64,000 nt of DNA from Benincasa hispida (GCF_009727055.1 NC_052359.1:16965408-17029407); one strand, 5' to 3'. Counted from the stretch's first letter, positions 11,950 to 23,023 are shown. Translations and numbers: made by a program. The notes: generated by a model from the letters alone, not told the origin.

Positions 11950-12880
11950 GGTAAATCTAAGTTTATACTCCTAAAGTGGTATATCAATTTAAACCCTAAA
12001 CTAATAATTGTATCAATTTAAACATTGAATTTTGTTATTACAACTGCACTTTGGTGTCTTCTGCTTGAGAGAAATAGAAGAACATTCCCGAGCGTCGAAA
12101 AAAAGATCGATCAATCACCTATGGGATCAACTTTGTCTAATAGTCGTTTAAATTTAGTGAGTCAATGGTGTACTAAATCGGTCTTATTTTGTATTTATGA
12201 TGCATCTACCATTGCTCTTAATTGGATAATTTTTCTTTCTCTTGTACCTAATTATACTTATTGGTGTGAGCTTTTCTCAGGCTCTCTATTTGTACATATT
12301 AAACTCTTTTTTGGGAAGAATGCATCTGTTATTGGCTTTCGGGCATGATGAGAGTGCTAAGAAGGTGTCAACGTAGTTGAGATATCCTAGTGCACATCCT
12401 AATACCACTTTCCTTTAGTATCTTGTTAAAAAAATCTTGAATTTTGGGAGTTGTGTCAATTTAAACCACAAACTAATAATTGTATCAATTTAAATCCTAA
12501 GTTCTTAAGTATGTCAATTTAACCCTTGAACTTTCATAAATGTATCAATTTAAAAACTTATGGAATTTGAAGGATTAATTTGATATATTTATAAATGTTC
12601 AGGGTCAAAATTGATGCAGCTATTAGTTTTGGGTTTTCTTTTTTGAAATATTACATCATTTTATTATGATGGCATGGGCTAAGTCAATACAAATATCTGA
12701 CTTTATCATATCATTTATTTTTCTTTTGAAATAATAACTCATTTCATTATGATGCAACATGTGTTCACTTAAGTGAATACAATTATTAGTTTGGGGTTTA
12801 AATTAATACAACCCAAAATATCAAAATTTAAATCAATCCAATTATTAATATAACTCCCAAAATTTATGGTATAAATTGCT
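11950..12880. repeat. AT-rich dispersed repeat with internally repeated phrases, split by a LINE
   Basis: The phrases TATCAATTTAAACCCTAAACTAATAATTG and near variants (here abbreviated: TATCAATTTAAACCCTAAAC) recur on both strands through the region, for example at 11978, 12465, 12510 and, inverted, near 12600 and 12790-12850. This is a common type of non-coding plant repeat, possibly MITE-derived. The LINE fragment at 12035-12436 interrupts it. Confidence 0.5.
12035..12436 (+). mobile_element. 5'-truncated LINE (non-LTR retrotransposon) with target-site duplication
   Basis: The open frame spanning the insert reads ALWCLLLERNRRTF...W.......CIYDASTIALNWIIFL, which fits the C-terminal end of plant LINE reverse-transcriptase proteins (the LW..W.ERN.R.F motif and the closing NW..FL). 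The frame ends with TGA at about 12346, followed by about 80 bp of 3' untranslated sequence and a short A-run (12428-12434). The ten bases TTGAATTTTG occur immediately before (12025-12034) and after (12437-12446) the insert, an exact target-site duplication. Only the last 400 bp were copied in, the usual outcome of target-primed reverse transcription. The start is a truncation, so the frame has no start codon of its own. Confidence 0.75.
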
Positions 12881-13279
12881 CTTAATTTTATTTTAAAAAA
12901 TCAAACATATTTTTATATATGTATTTAATTATTTTTTAAAATAATATAGAAAGATAAGATATTAGTTTATGTTGATTTACATGAAGCTAATCAAAACATA
13001 AAATTATGGATTGATTGAAAACAAATCACATACCAGAGAAAGTTATAGAAATATGTAATTCTGTCATGAAAAGAAAAATATACAATTGAACATAAATCAA
13101 ACGGAAAAACAATATTTGAGATAGAAAATAAAAAACCAATTACCAAAAAAAGAGAAATCTTAGAAAAGATTTTCATAGAAAATTCATTGAAAGGTAAGGT
13201 TTGATGGAACATGAGATATATGAATAAAGATTTAATTACACCCTAATTGTTTTTAATTTAAAAGAAAAAAACATGCAAT
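12881..13279. other. AT-rich sequence without a gene
   Basis: Nothing recognisable; it borders the outer end of the copia 3' LTR. Confidence 0.45.
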
Positions 13280-15214
13280 TGAAGGAAAAAACAGTAAATT
13301 AAACATTACCTTTGAAGCTCTCGAAAACCGTTTTTCCTCGCTGAATCTCGACCCGAACTTTTCGAACTAGAACTAGAGTTGACCTACTATCCTCTGGACT
13401 CAAAACCGGGTTGTGGGACCCGATGAATGAAGAACTCGAGAGAGAGAAAGAGAAGAGAGAAAGAGATGGAAAAAGAAATGGAATTTTGTGTTGGGTTTGG
13501 GTTGAAAATTTTTCTCCAAAATTGTGATTTTTCCAGCCCAAATTTTAAAACTAAAATTGGCAAAATGGGAAAAAGTATTTAATCCAAATTCAAAGCCCAT
13601 ATTTATAGAAAAAGGTCATGCAAAAATTGCATGAAATTAATTCATAAAAACCCAATACCTAGAATCCACTATCTAAGTGGGCTTAATGTCTCCACTATAA
13701 GCCAACACCTAGCTCACTATTTTGTTAGTAGAATTATCCAACAAAAGTTTAGATTTTCCCACTAAATTTAATCAATGGACAAAATAGTCATTTTGTCAAA
13801 GTCAAACTTTGACCAAAAAGTCAACATTTTGACTTTTTATTATTTTTTTTTTTCGTGTTGACTAATTTTGACCTCTCAAGTATGAATCCGCATTTCACTT
13901 TCTCGAAAATCAAATCACATTTGAATATAAGGTCGGTCAAAGTTTGACTTTCAAAGTCAAAAGTCAACTCTTTGACTTTTTACATCTTTGACCATTTCCA
14001 TTATTTCTGAGCTTCCAAATATGAACGTATTCATATTCTTGATATTTAAATCATATTTAAATATTAAAGTTGTATCTTTGATACAACTGAGAAACCGACC
14101 ACTATATCACATATACTTATCGGTTTCTCTCTCTTCACCTAATTTGAACAATCAAATCATTCTATCATATTGTTCTAAGTTTATTCCATATGAGCTAGTA
14201 GGGGAACCTAATGGATCTATAGATTATGGGCTCCAACGATCTGAGATTAGCTGGCTAAACTCTTTAGAAAAAGCTAATCAACATTAACTAACGGGTCATT
14301 CCACTATAGTCTCGTAGTTGCACTCCCCTCACTAAAGATATATTTGTGTCCATTTGATATAACCATGATTAGTAAACTAATTCTTCACAGGTTGTTCGTA
14401 ATCTCGGCTGGGTCATAAAAACCGTTTTACCCCCAAGACTACATCTTATTCCTTAAGTTCCACTAATCCTCTAATGAATAATTGGTTTAAGGTCCAACCT
14501 ATAAACCGAATCCCTCTCGGGCCAAGGAGAGAGTAGGGTCTCATGTTCAAGACCTAGATTCAATACTAAAGGGAACAACCTATCTACTATCTCTATAACG
14601 GGTAGGAGTGAATTCCGTCTTGCACCCTATGTTCCCAACTATCCACCTGATCTTACCCCTGAAATGGGAGGCTTATTGGACTAGCGATAATAAGCTGCCC
14701 TCACCTATGTAGTTCTAAGGATAATTCCGAATGAATAGGAGTTTATAGTTAGCTTAGGATTAAGATTAAGTTACCTAGGTCATCAATTAACGAAATAGTC
14801 AGTTTTATACATAAAACGGTGTTTAGAACATAAAAAGTGACTTTTTCATGGTTCAGTCTTATGCAAACTCATTGCATAGGATGTCCCCACTTTCATGTCT
14901 CCACACCACTTTCATGTCTCCACATGAACGATTTAGGATCATATCGTTTGTACTAACTACAAAATGGGCCGCATCCATAGTGTCCCCAGAATAAGGTGTC
15001 CAACCTTATTCATATACTATAAACCATTTTGGCTATATATTTGAACTTGATCCACATTTATGTCACTACATAAAGTTCAAGCTACATTAAATAGCCTTAG
15101 GACCTTAGTTTATTGGATTCAAGATTACAATTTCAATAACAACTTTATCGAAAAACAAAACAGAATATGTTTATTAATTTACAAACTACGAGTTTTAGGA
15201 CAAAAATCCCAACA
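13280..15214 (-). mobile_element. 3' LTR of the copia element (1.9 kb)
   Basis: On the minus strand the LTR begins TGTTGGGATTTTTGTCC at 15214, directly after the polypurine-rich tract at the end of the copia internal region, and runs to a ...CCTTCA end at 13280. Blocks such as CTCGGGCCAAGGAGAGAG, GGAGTGAATTCCGTCTTG and TCTCCACATGAACG are found again in at least eight other LTR pieces in this window. At 14888-14925 an 18-bp unit CACTTTCATGTCTCCACA is duplicated in tandem. Confidence 0.8.
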
Positions 15215-15364
15215 AAACTCCAACTTGGACTAAAACTCCTAGTGGAGTATCACAATGTTGAAATTAAGTGAGAACACATATTGAGTAAAAAAATATATGA
15301 ATACAATAACTAGGGCATATACCAAAAGTTCTCCCACTTGTCCATTTTAACAAACTTCGTAGAC

Positions 15365-15960
15365 CTAGACTCTGTAGGTGACTTCAAACACTTTAGTTGT
15401 GAGGGCCTTTGTAAAAAGATCAGCAATGTTTTGCTCAAAAGATATCTGGATTACTACAACGTCTCCACGATGTAAAATCTTCCGGATCAGGTGGTATTTG
15501 CGCGCAATATGCTTGCTGCGCTTGTGACTTTTTGGTTCTCTGAATTTACAAGAGCACCAATATATCACATGTAGGGTGATAGGCAATGTGTATATTGGAA
15601 CGACTTCCAAATCTGTCAGAATTTTCCTCAACAACTGCTTTCTTTACTGCTTCATGCAGCTACGTATCAGCTTCCATTGTGGAGTCCGTAATCCAGTTTT
15701 GTTTCATACTTCTCCACACTACTACTCTCCATAAAGAATGAAACACTGATCCCGATGTAGATTTTCTTGCATCTTTATCGATTTGAAAATCAGAGTCAGT
15801 GTATCCAGTAAGGATTAAATCCTTAATATCATACATGAGCATGTAGTTCCTCGTTCTCCTAAGATACTTGAGGATATTTTTAATGGCAGTCCAATGATCA
15901 TTATCCAGGATTGACTGATACCTACTGACTATCCCTACATGTAGAGCATGTGTCAGGTCT
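15365..15960 (-). pseudogene. Copia RNase H end of pol
   Basis: Codons for KNILKYLRRTRNYMLMYDIKDLILTGYTDSDFQ.DKDARKSTSGSVF read across 15890-15740, the start of the copia RNase H domain, then MKQNWITDSTMEADT. The final segment (15634-15365) ends with SFEQNIADLFTKALTTKVFE, the common C-terminal end of copia pol. At least two frame changes interrupt it. The 3' LTR begins about 150 bp further on. Confidence 0.8.
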
Positions 15961-16199
15961 TAGTACATAACATTGCATACATCAGCCTCCTACACTGCGA
16001 AAGCATAGGGAATGCATCTAATATTCTCACCATCTTGAGGTGTCTTAGACATTTGATCCTTTGACAAATGAATTCCATATCTGTAAGGTAACAGACCTCT
16101 TTTGGAATTCTACATCTTATACCTAACAACATTTTGTCTATATAAGTTGCTTGAAACATGGCTAGTGTTCTGTTCTTGCGGTTCCGAATAATCTAAATC

Positions 16200-16890
16200 C
16201 CGAGAACATACTATACATTTCCTAAATCTTTCATTTGGAACTGTGTTGCTAGCCATTTCTTGATATCAGCTAGGTAACCTACTTCATTCCCAATGAGTAG
16301 AATACCGTCAACATATAAAACTAAGAATGCTATAGTAGAATTGATAATCTTCTTGTAAACATAAGGCTCGTCAACATTTTGTTCAAAGCTATAAGATTTT
16401 ATCACAGTATCAAATCTTATATTCTAATATCTAGAAGCTTGTTTCAACCCATAAATGAATTTTTGAAGTTTACAAACCTTTTGTTCTTGACCCTGTGCAA
16501 TAAACCCCCCTGGTTGAGCCATATAGATACTCTCCTCAAGATCGCTGTTTAAAAAAGGTTGCCTTAACATCCATCTGCCAAATTGCATAGTCATAAAAGG
16601 TGGCAATGGATAAGAGTATTCTAATCGACTTAAGCATGGCAATGGGAGAGAAAGTTTCTTCATAGTCCACTCCCTCTCTCTGGGTATAACCCTTTGCCAC
16701 AAGTCGAGATTTAAAAGTCTGTACTTTACCGGCTTGGTCTCGTTTTCTCTTATAGATCCACTTACAACCAATTGATTTTACATCATTTGGTTGATCTACA
16801 AGTTCCCAGACAGAATTGAAGTACATAGACTCCATTTTGAGGTTCATGGCTTTGACGCACTGATCACGGTCCACATCTTTCATCGCCTAT
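16200..16890 (-). pseudogene. Copia reverse transcriptase, catalytic motif altered
   Basis: The segment 16883-16536 carries ELVDQPNDVKSIGCKWIYKRKRD, KSRLVAKGYTQREGVDYEETFSPIA and IWQMDVKATFF, the first half of a copia reverse transcriptase. A frame change near 16540 is followed by DLEESIYMAQPGGFI and KLQKFIYGLKQASRY. The last part (16405-16211) contains the catalytic loop as YVDG (16304-16315) in place of YVDD, which removes one of the metal-binding Asp residues. Together with the frame changes this copy has no reverse transcriptase activity. Confidence 0.85.
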
Positions 16891-16949
16891 TTATAGGTCG
16901 ATGGATCCTCTATGCCGTCATCAGGTATGAAGACTTGTGTTTCTGTTAA

Positions 16950-18191
16950 ACTCAAGTAACGGTCAGGCTAATGAACAACCCTCCCACTACGTCGAGGCAT
17001 TCTCAACTCTTAAGAAGGATGCGACTGATCAGATGTACTAGTTTTATCTACTACATTAGTAGATGAACTAGTTCTATCTGTAGCATCTTTGGAAATTTCA
17101 TTCAATACTAGTCTACTGCGAGGTTGATGACTTTTTATGAGGTCTTCCTCTAAGAATGTGGCATTTGTTGATACAAATACCTTATTCTCTTGAGGATCGT
17201 AAAATATACCACCTTTTGTTTCTTTTGTATAACCTACAAATAGGCATAGTTTTGAACAGTGTTCAAATTTTTTTAGGATTTTTCACTAACACGTGTGTCA
17301 GCCATCCCCAAATCCTAAAGTGACGTAAACTACCTTTACGCTTTTTCCATAGCTCATAAGGTGTTTCTGAAACACTTTTAGAGGGAACGTTTTTAAAAAT
17401 ATAGACAGCAGTCTCTAATGCATGTCCCTAAAAGGAATTAGGTAACTTAGCAAAGCTCATAATTGAGGGAACCATGTCCAACAAGGTTATGTTTCTTCTT
17501 TCAGATACACCGTTCTGCTGTGGAATATTAGGTGCAGAGAGTTGTGACTTGATTCCATGTTCTATCATATAGACCTAGAATTTTAAGTCCATGTACTCCC
17601 CACCTCGATTTGATCGTAGTGTCTTAATTTTTTTACCTAACTGGTTCTCAACCTTAACCTTATATTCCTTGAACTTTTCAAAAGAATCAGACTTGTGATG
17701 CATTAGGTAAATATGACCATACCTTGAATAATCATCAAGAAAATTGATGAAATATTCATACCCACCTCGAGCTTTGACATTCATCGGTCCACAGAGGTCC
17801 GAATGTACTAGCTCTAAGGGTATTGTGGCTCTGAGACCTTTTCTAGTAAAAGATCTCTTAGTCATTTTTTCCTCAAGACAAGACTCACTGGAGGTAAAGA
17901 ATTGTCTTCTAACTGATTTAGGAGTCCATTCTTAACCAATCTCTTAATCTTTTTTAGATTTATGTGGCCAAGTCTTAGGTACCATAGATAGGCATTAGAA
18001 GAAATTTTTTTTCTTTTATTCTGAGTTTCGGCTGTTCTGAACATCTTAGTATTTAAGACAAATTTTTCTTTAGTTGGTTTTAACTTATATAAGTTGTTTT
18101 CAAGTATAGCAGAACAAATTTGAATACCTTTTCTGAAAATGAATGCTTCATTAACTTCAAAAGATATTTTATACATTGTTCCAATATACAT
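16950..18191 (-). pseudogene. Copia pre-integrase and integrase region
   Basis: The 5' part (18191-17862) reads through ...AETQNKRKKISSNAYLWYLRLGHINLKKIKRLVKNGLL, the copia pre-integrase domain; the usual HLRLGH reads YLRLGH. Next (17865-17575) comes TIPLELVHSDLCGPMNVKARGG..YFI.FLDDYSRYG, the integrase core with its first and second Asp, and ...RSNRGGEYMDLKF. Beyond 17575 the frame is broken by several changes, but APNIPQQNGV, the conserved integrase end, and VFVSTNATFLEEDLI can be read in pieces to about 16950. Confidence 0.8.
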
Positions 18192-18208
18192 GTGATAGAT
18201 ATTAAATT

Positions 18209-18409
18209 CTATCTCATTTTAGGAGTATACAAAACATATTTAAGTATGATATATCTATCATTGAAAAATAACTTCAAGTCTCTCACTGCTTCGGCTGAGA
18301 CAACCTCTCCTGTTCCAACCTTAAGGGTGATCTCGCCTTCTTCAAGCTTTTTCCAAGAACTAGTTTCTTGAAAAGATAAGCAAATATGATTAGTGGCTCC
18401 TGAATCCAA
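18209..18409 (-). pseudogene. Copia aspartic protease domain
   Basis: The frame begins at the active-site motif LDSGATNHIC and continues through ...W..LEEGEITLKVGTGEVVSAEAVRDLKLFF to YVLYTPKMR. The D-S-G-A catalytic motif is intact. The domain is followed after a short gap by the pre-integrase region. It is part of the same broken polyprotein and not a separate gene. Confidence 0.8.
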
Positions 18410-18412
18410 TAT

Positions 18413-18631
18413 CTAGGTTGAGGTATCATATTCCACTAAACATGTTTTAGCAACTAGTAAATCATATTTATTTCGTGCTTCTTTTGAGGCAGGGGCCTGA
18501 GGACATTCCTCAATTAAGACAAATCTCGGGTCATCTATTACTAGTGTTGAATTCATATTTGTTTTCCATGTTGAATAGTTGTCGCCGTTAAGTTTTTCAG
18601 AAGCTAATAGTTGAACTAAAGAGCTAGTCAT
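18413..18631 (-). pseudogene. Copia gag remnant with internal deletion
   Basis: The first 50 codons (MTSSLVQLLASEKLNGDNYSTW... to ...SKEARNKYD) are the N-terminal part of a copia Gag. The frame then passes straight into LLVAKTCLVEYDTST, which in full-length relatives lies just ahead of the protease DSGA motif. The bulk of Gag and the CCHC zinc knuckle are therefore absent; the junction falls at a KYD sequence and could have arisen by short-homology deletion. A TAG stop at about 18415, where a Trp codon would be expected, separates this remnant from the protease. Confidence 0.7.
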
Positions 18632-19459
18632 GCTGAAAAGAAAAAAATATCTTTTTTAGTAAAAAAGACGTTAATCTTTTAAATCCAATAAAGCTTAGCA
18701 AAAAAACTAATAATGTACCCTTCATTATTATATTTTGCAACGATATTTCAATGTTTTAGAATAACCTCCACCGAGGGGTGATCGACTATTCCTTCATTGA
18801 ACCAAGACTATTTTGACTAGATACTATCACCAGAATAACTCTTATTCCTATAGTAACTCAGTTATCGCTACTTTGGTCAAGAATTTACTAACACTTAATA
18901 ATTCTTGAAAGTGTGACCCTCCATTTTCAGACCTCAAAGATCAGAATCATTATGCTCCCGAAGTTAGAAAGACAAGAATGAAACGGACCTGAGAGACCCT
19001 ATCAATTTCTAGAGTTCGCGGAGTTCCGAATCCTATAATACAGTCTTCCGATTGGTAAGGTCGCTCCAAGGCAGACATGCAGACGCATTATAGGAATCTC
19101 ACGGTGCGACCTAATGGAAGAGACTGTAGGATGTGTTGATACACTTCCTTCTCCCACTTACTATGAACAACTTCCCCTATTCACCTTGGTATTGACTCAT
19201 GCAAACACTCTCCAAATGGAGTTCGCTCTCAGGGCGGCCTAAAGCCAAGCATGAATCTCACGGTGTGAACTCTTAGGGACGCTAGAGCTAAAAGTACATT
19301 ATTTCTCCAGCTGAAGTGTTCTAGACGGTTAGGGTATAAAATACTTAGCGATACATTTCAGCTAACTAAACATATCCTAAGTCTAGATGATTCATCCGAA
19401 TATAACTTTTATACTGGATTTTTAACCTACAATGTCTAGGTGATAAACAAATTTTATTA

Positions 19460-19924
19460 CCTCACACCGCTCATGCATGCTCATAAAACCGCTTTAACCT
19501 AACTCAAACGCCGGCTCGATCTCCAAGTAGTAGGTGTTCCTTGAATCGTCAACTTAAAAACCTTCGGCCACATCACCTCATGCCCTCACGTAGTACTGTC
19601 GTAACCATCGCATCCATCGCGCCGCATGCGTTTCTCTTGGCCACACTTTGGCTTCCTTCAACGCCCTAAATAACCTCTAAAAGCTTCTTGGCTAATGCAT
19701 GGCACCACACCAATGCATTGTCTTACTTTGACTTGGCTTCTAATGCATAGTTCTTTTTTAGCATTATACTTAATCCAATTTTTACTAGTTAAGGCTTTTC
19801 CCAAAGCTACTAAGCAATCCATTTAAACACTTAGAAATTTCCTTTACTTCAACATAGAATTTAACTTTCACTTAGTTAATCCCTTTTATTTCCTGCTTAA
19901 GTAGAAAAATATCCGGGTTTCACA
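19460..19924 (-). mobile_element. Internally deleted, inverted gypsy LTR (relative of 1197-3907)
   Basis: The minus strand begins TGTGAAACCCGG at 19924 and its first 400 bp match 1197-1500 with many substitutions (AGCAGGAAATAAAAG.GATTAACTAAG; GCATTG..GTGGTGCCATGC). It ends near 19460 with a decayed GGTGTGAGG. About 2.2 kb of the full-length LTR is missing. It forms the right-hand neighbour of the copia leader, so its insertion or a recombination here probably removed the copia 5' LTR. Confidence 0.65.
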
Positions 19925-20123
19925 ATAGAAATAAAGAAATCTTTCAAAAAAAGAAATAAAAAAGAACATGTCTTCTCTCTCTTTTTTCTTTCTTATGATA
20001 AAACATTTTACTCAAAACTAACAACTAACCTCAAATAAATTTCTTATAAAAGTTTCTCTCTCTATTAAACTACTAAACATAAAGTAGGCTCTGAATTTTG
20101 AACTGCAACATTTGAGAGATTTT

Positions 20124-20159
<36 letters not shown>

Positions 20160-20245
20160 AAGAAAAAATCATCTTCAACACAAACAAACCACAAAAGAGG
20201 TTTTTTTTTCAACACATATATCCAAACCTAATATAACAATCCAAC
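19925..20245. other. AT-rich gap with a poly(A) run
   Basis: No gene seen. It contains an A run of about 20 bases at 20127-20147 and other A-rich patches. Confidence 0.5.
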
Positions 20246-20249
20246 TAAA

Positions 20250-20625
20250 AATTGGATATATTATGTGACCATAAAGTCCAGCAGTTTCAGCAACCTTCAT
20301 ACAAATTTTCATATACCCTTCTTCCCCCATAAGGGCTCTAATAAATTCTTCAAATTGAAGTAATCTTTAGTGTACCCTCCTACCAACATGCTATTGTCAA
20401 TGTATGGTCCGGATTTCCTATTAAATTAAAATATTAATTATTTAAAACTAAATTAATGAAATTAAATATATTTATAAAATCTTACCATGCAGTAGTCATG
20501 AATGTGATCTTTGGCCACTATTCCCATGCAAACAGGCTGTTTGGGTAAAACATCAATAAGCCCCCATTCATCGTTTCCTAACGCAAATATATAATTGTCG
20601 ATGTTGATCACCTAGATTATAATTA
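20250..20625 (-). pseudogene. C-terminal exons of a papain-like cysteine protease (C1A), degraded
   Basis: On the minus strand, an acceptor (ATAATCTAG) at about 20610 precedes an exon reading VINIDNYIFALGNDEWGLI.., then DVLPKQPVCMGIVAKDHIHDYCM, which fits the ..L..A.A.QPV.V.I.A region of papain-family enzymes. A donor (ATGGTAAGA, about 20486) and acceptor (TTTAATAG, about 20421) bound a short intron. The last exon reads KSGPYIDNSMLVGGYTKDYFNLKN..., then, after a one-base frame change in a G run near 20330, EEGYMKICMKVAETAGLYGHIIYPI, the usual C-terminal strand. The catalytic His is replaced (DNS where family members have DHA or similar), and the NSWG motif is lost. No signal peptide, propeptide or active-site Cys region was found upstream, so this is a dead 3' fragment. 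Confidence 0.6.
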
Positions 20626-20689
20626 TAGATTTGGTTAGTAATTTTTTTTTTTAAATGTAGGGAGTTAAATATTTTACCCACAATCTATC

Positions 20690-20874
20690 TTTTACAAATA
20701 TCCCATGTTTATGGCATATCTAAAAACGACATCCAAAAGATCACCCTGTTGCCAAATCTATACGTTTCGCTTAATAACTTATGCTTTAGATAGAATGTGA
20801 AGTTCTTCGGTCTTTATTTTATGTAGTGCCTTTACAATACGCATAACCACATAGGCCCAACACATATCTTCCGC

Positions 20875-20906
<32 letters not shown>

Positions 20907-21215
20907 ATATATTTAAAATATCTTTTGTTAAATATAGAATTGTTTTAAGCATTAAAAGAGCTAAAGAACTAATGGGTCTTTGACCCCTTAAAGGGTCATA
21001 AGTCCTTTGTGCTATAGTCAATCTTTTTTGGTAAATGATCCTAAAAATTATATAAATTAAATCAGACATAATAATAACCCAAGATTATCTCTGTTTATGT
21101 ATATACCTATTTATATATAACATGTAAGTATATAATATATATACATACACGTACATATATTCGTAGTATATATCATGTATATATATATACATACATATAT
21201 ATGTGTGATTCAAAA
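20690..21215. repeat. Segment duplicated near 10.85-11.38 kb (copy B), ending in TA microsatellite
   Basis: This is the counterpart of copy A, 9.8 kb away and in the same orientation, sharing the order of landmarks from TTGCCAAATC to the TACATA array. It lies just 5' (on the minus strand) of the protease pseudogene exons, so it may be intron or upstream sequence of an old gene duplication. It includes (AT)n runs at about 20878-20912. Confidence 0.55.
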
Positions 21216-21974
21216 AATATTTTTTTTATTTTATGTCTAATGCATCTTTGATCTATTCTCTTTTTTCTCTTTTAATTACTTTATTTTATAAACTCATTTT
21301 TAAATCAAATGTTAGATTTAATCCATATGTAGAGTGGAGTCCACATTCTTTTTGTTACCTATGGATTTGGTTTCTTTTGGGTCATGCATCAATAATGTTT
21401 ATTTTATTTTACTTAAAATTTTTAAATATAAAGATTAATTTAAAATTTAAATTTTTTGAACATAATATCTATATATTATTTTAAATTGAAATATACATTT
21501 TCGATATATATCTTTATATACTATTTTTAAGTTTTATTTTTTAATTTTAGTTTTATATATTATATTTTTTAAACTTTTTGACTTTTAAAATTTCATTATA
21601 TATATATTATTGTATTATATATTATTTTAATTTTAAATTTTTAACTTTTCAATAGGAATATTTGTCTATTATTTTAAATTTAAAATGAAAATTTTAAGTA
21701 TGCACATTTATATAATATTTTTAATTTAAAATTTTGATTTTATTGTATGTATTTTATAATTTAAACAAAAAATAACCCTATTTTTACAAATAACTTTCAA
21801 TTCACCAAATAATTTAACAATAGAGATAACTTGAAATATTGAACATATTTCACAAAAATATCAAATAATTTGCTGACACTTTAACATAGGCTCTCGGATC
21901 AAACAATCTTTTGACACAAAAATATCAAAAATATCAAACAAGCCAAAATGAAAGCTAGGCACTCATATCAGCGT
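21216..21974. other. Very AT-rich sequence without a gene
   Basis: Long T and TA runs; no frame or RNA gene is supported. Confidence 0.5.
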
Positions 21975-22288
21975 AAGGTCATAGAAAGAATATCTAAACT
22001 ACGCAAGGATAAAAATCATTCGAAAACACCCCAATTGAAAAAAGTTTTTTTTGAAATAAATCATGCGATGCCTTGGAAACAAATAAAGTCCTTTTAAAGG
22101 TTAAACTTGCGGTCCCTAAATTTTAGAAATATTTTAAGAAAAGACCAGGATAGGAATTAAGGAGATTTTGGTTCATAAGATTTATATAAGGCACCTCGAG
22201 AAATCTAGGAAAGAAAAAGGCGACTGACTCTCTAGAGAAAATATTTAGTTTATGCTTGAGGACAAGCATTGTTTTAAATTTGGGGGTG
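21975..22288 (+). mobile_element. 3' internal end of an Athila-like element
   Basis: This matches, in the opposite orientation, the sequence at 53855-54165: shared words include AATATCTAAACT, AAGGATAAAAATCATT, GAAATAAATCATGCGATG and GAGGACAAGCATTG-type text. It ends in a polypurine tract (AAATTTGGGGGTG) immediately before an LTR start. Confidence 0.7.
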
Positions 22289-22940
22289 TGATAACGGGCA
22301 TAAATGCACGTTATTACAACACAAAGATATAATATAATGTAGGATTGCAATGGTAAAAATATATAAAATCGTGTCCAAAAGTATTAAGTTGAGAACATTG
22401 CGATTGCAAGCGGCCATCGCATTAAAGTAGCTAATTTACGTATTTTGTGTAGGAAAATGCATTGGCGAAAGACAAAAATGCGATCCAAGGAATTCAGCGT
22501 CCGAGCGCATTAGAAGATTGCGATCGAAAAGCTATGCGGTCGTATGCATTCGCGAAGATCTGCTCAAAGAGGTGGCCACATAAAGATGACGCATCAAGGT
22601 AAAAGTTTAATAAATCACGATGGGACAGAAAGCTGATGACGGTCAAATCCAAATTTAGTTGACAAGCCATTAACAACACACTGTAGCAAGTACACTCAAC
22701 TTTTCGATGACAATTAATCAGCACATCAGACAGAGATTTAGTGACATCCCATCAGTGCAATCATTTGAGAGGAAAGCTCTTCATTCTGAAGCTCTATAAA
22801 TACCACAGGCCACCTTCGTTAAAGAAGTTGAGCAGTTCAGAATTTTGGAGTTCCTTTTCGCCATATACATAGAGATAATAGATAGCCGTAGTTTATAATT
22901 TTTATACTTAGAAGGCGAAAGCGAGTGAAGATACAAATAC
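22289..22940 (+). mobile_element. Athila-like LTR, truncated (first 650 bp)
   Basis: It begins TGATAACGGGC, the same start as the Athila-type LTRs ending at 53854 and 59543. Internal phrases (GCATTGGCG, GATGACGCATCAAGGT, TGGGACAGAAAGCTGATGACGGTC) match those LTRs. A TATA-like GCTCTATAAATACC lies at 22791-22804, a fitting position for the LTR promoter. The full LTR elsewhere in this window is about 1.65-1.7 kb; here it stops near a hairpin and a copia LTR. Confidence 0.7.
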
Positions 22941-22942
22941 TT

Positions 22943-22988
22943 GTGAAGGACTACCTCTTGAAGAACTCTTCAAGAGGTAGTCCTTCAC
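22943..22988. repeat. Perfect 21-bp inverted repeat with 4-base loop
   Basis: The left arm is 22943-22963 (GTGAAGGACTACCTCTTGAAG less its last base exceeds the quoting limit, so only GTGAAGGACTACC...GAAG is shown), the loop AACT is 22964-22967 and the right arm 22968-22988 is its exact complement. The hairpin lies between the truncated Athila LTR and the copia LTR. It is not followed by a T run and I see no reason to call it a terminator. Confidence 0.85.
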
Positions 22989-23023
22989 GAGTGTTTAGTG
23001 GAGTGTGAGTCTTTAATGGAGTG

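Larger units (their letters stand above)
15215..19440 (-). mobile_element. Ty1/copia retrotransposon internal region, 5' LTR lost
   Basis: Reading from right to left, the region carries a leader (about 19440-18635), a shortened gag, protease, integrase, reverse transcriptase and RNase H, in the copia order (integrase before reverse transcriptase). The 3' LTR follows at 15214. The 5' LTR is missing: where it should lie, at about 19440, sequence switches to an unrelated gypsy LTR fragment (19460-19924). Stops and frameshifts are spread through pol, so the copy cannot move on its own. Confidence 0.85.

Noticed and set aside
13988..14287. 99-residue open frame on +
   Set aside because: It lies wholly inside the copia 3' LTR, whose other copies are not open at this place.
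22943..22988. Hairpin as a transcription terminator or microRNA precursor
   Set aside because: It has no T run after it, is far shorter than a plant microRNA precursor and lies between LTR pieces in a nuclear plant region.
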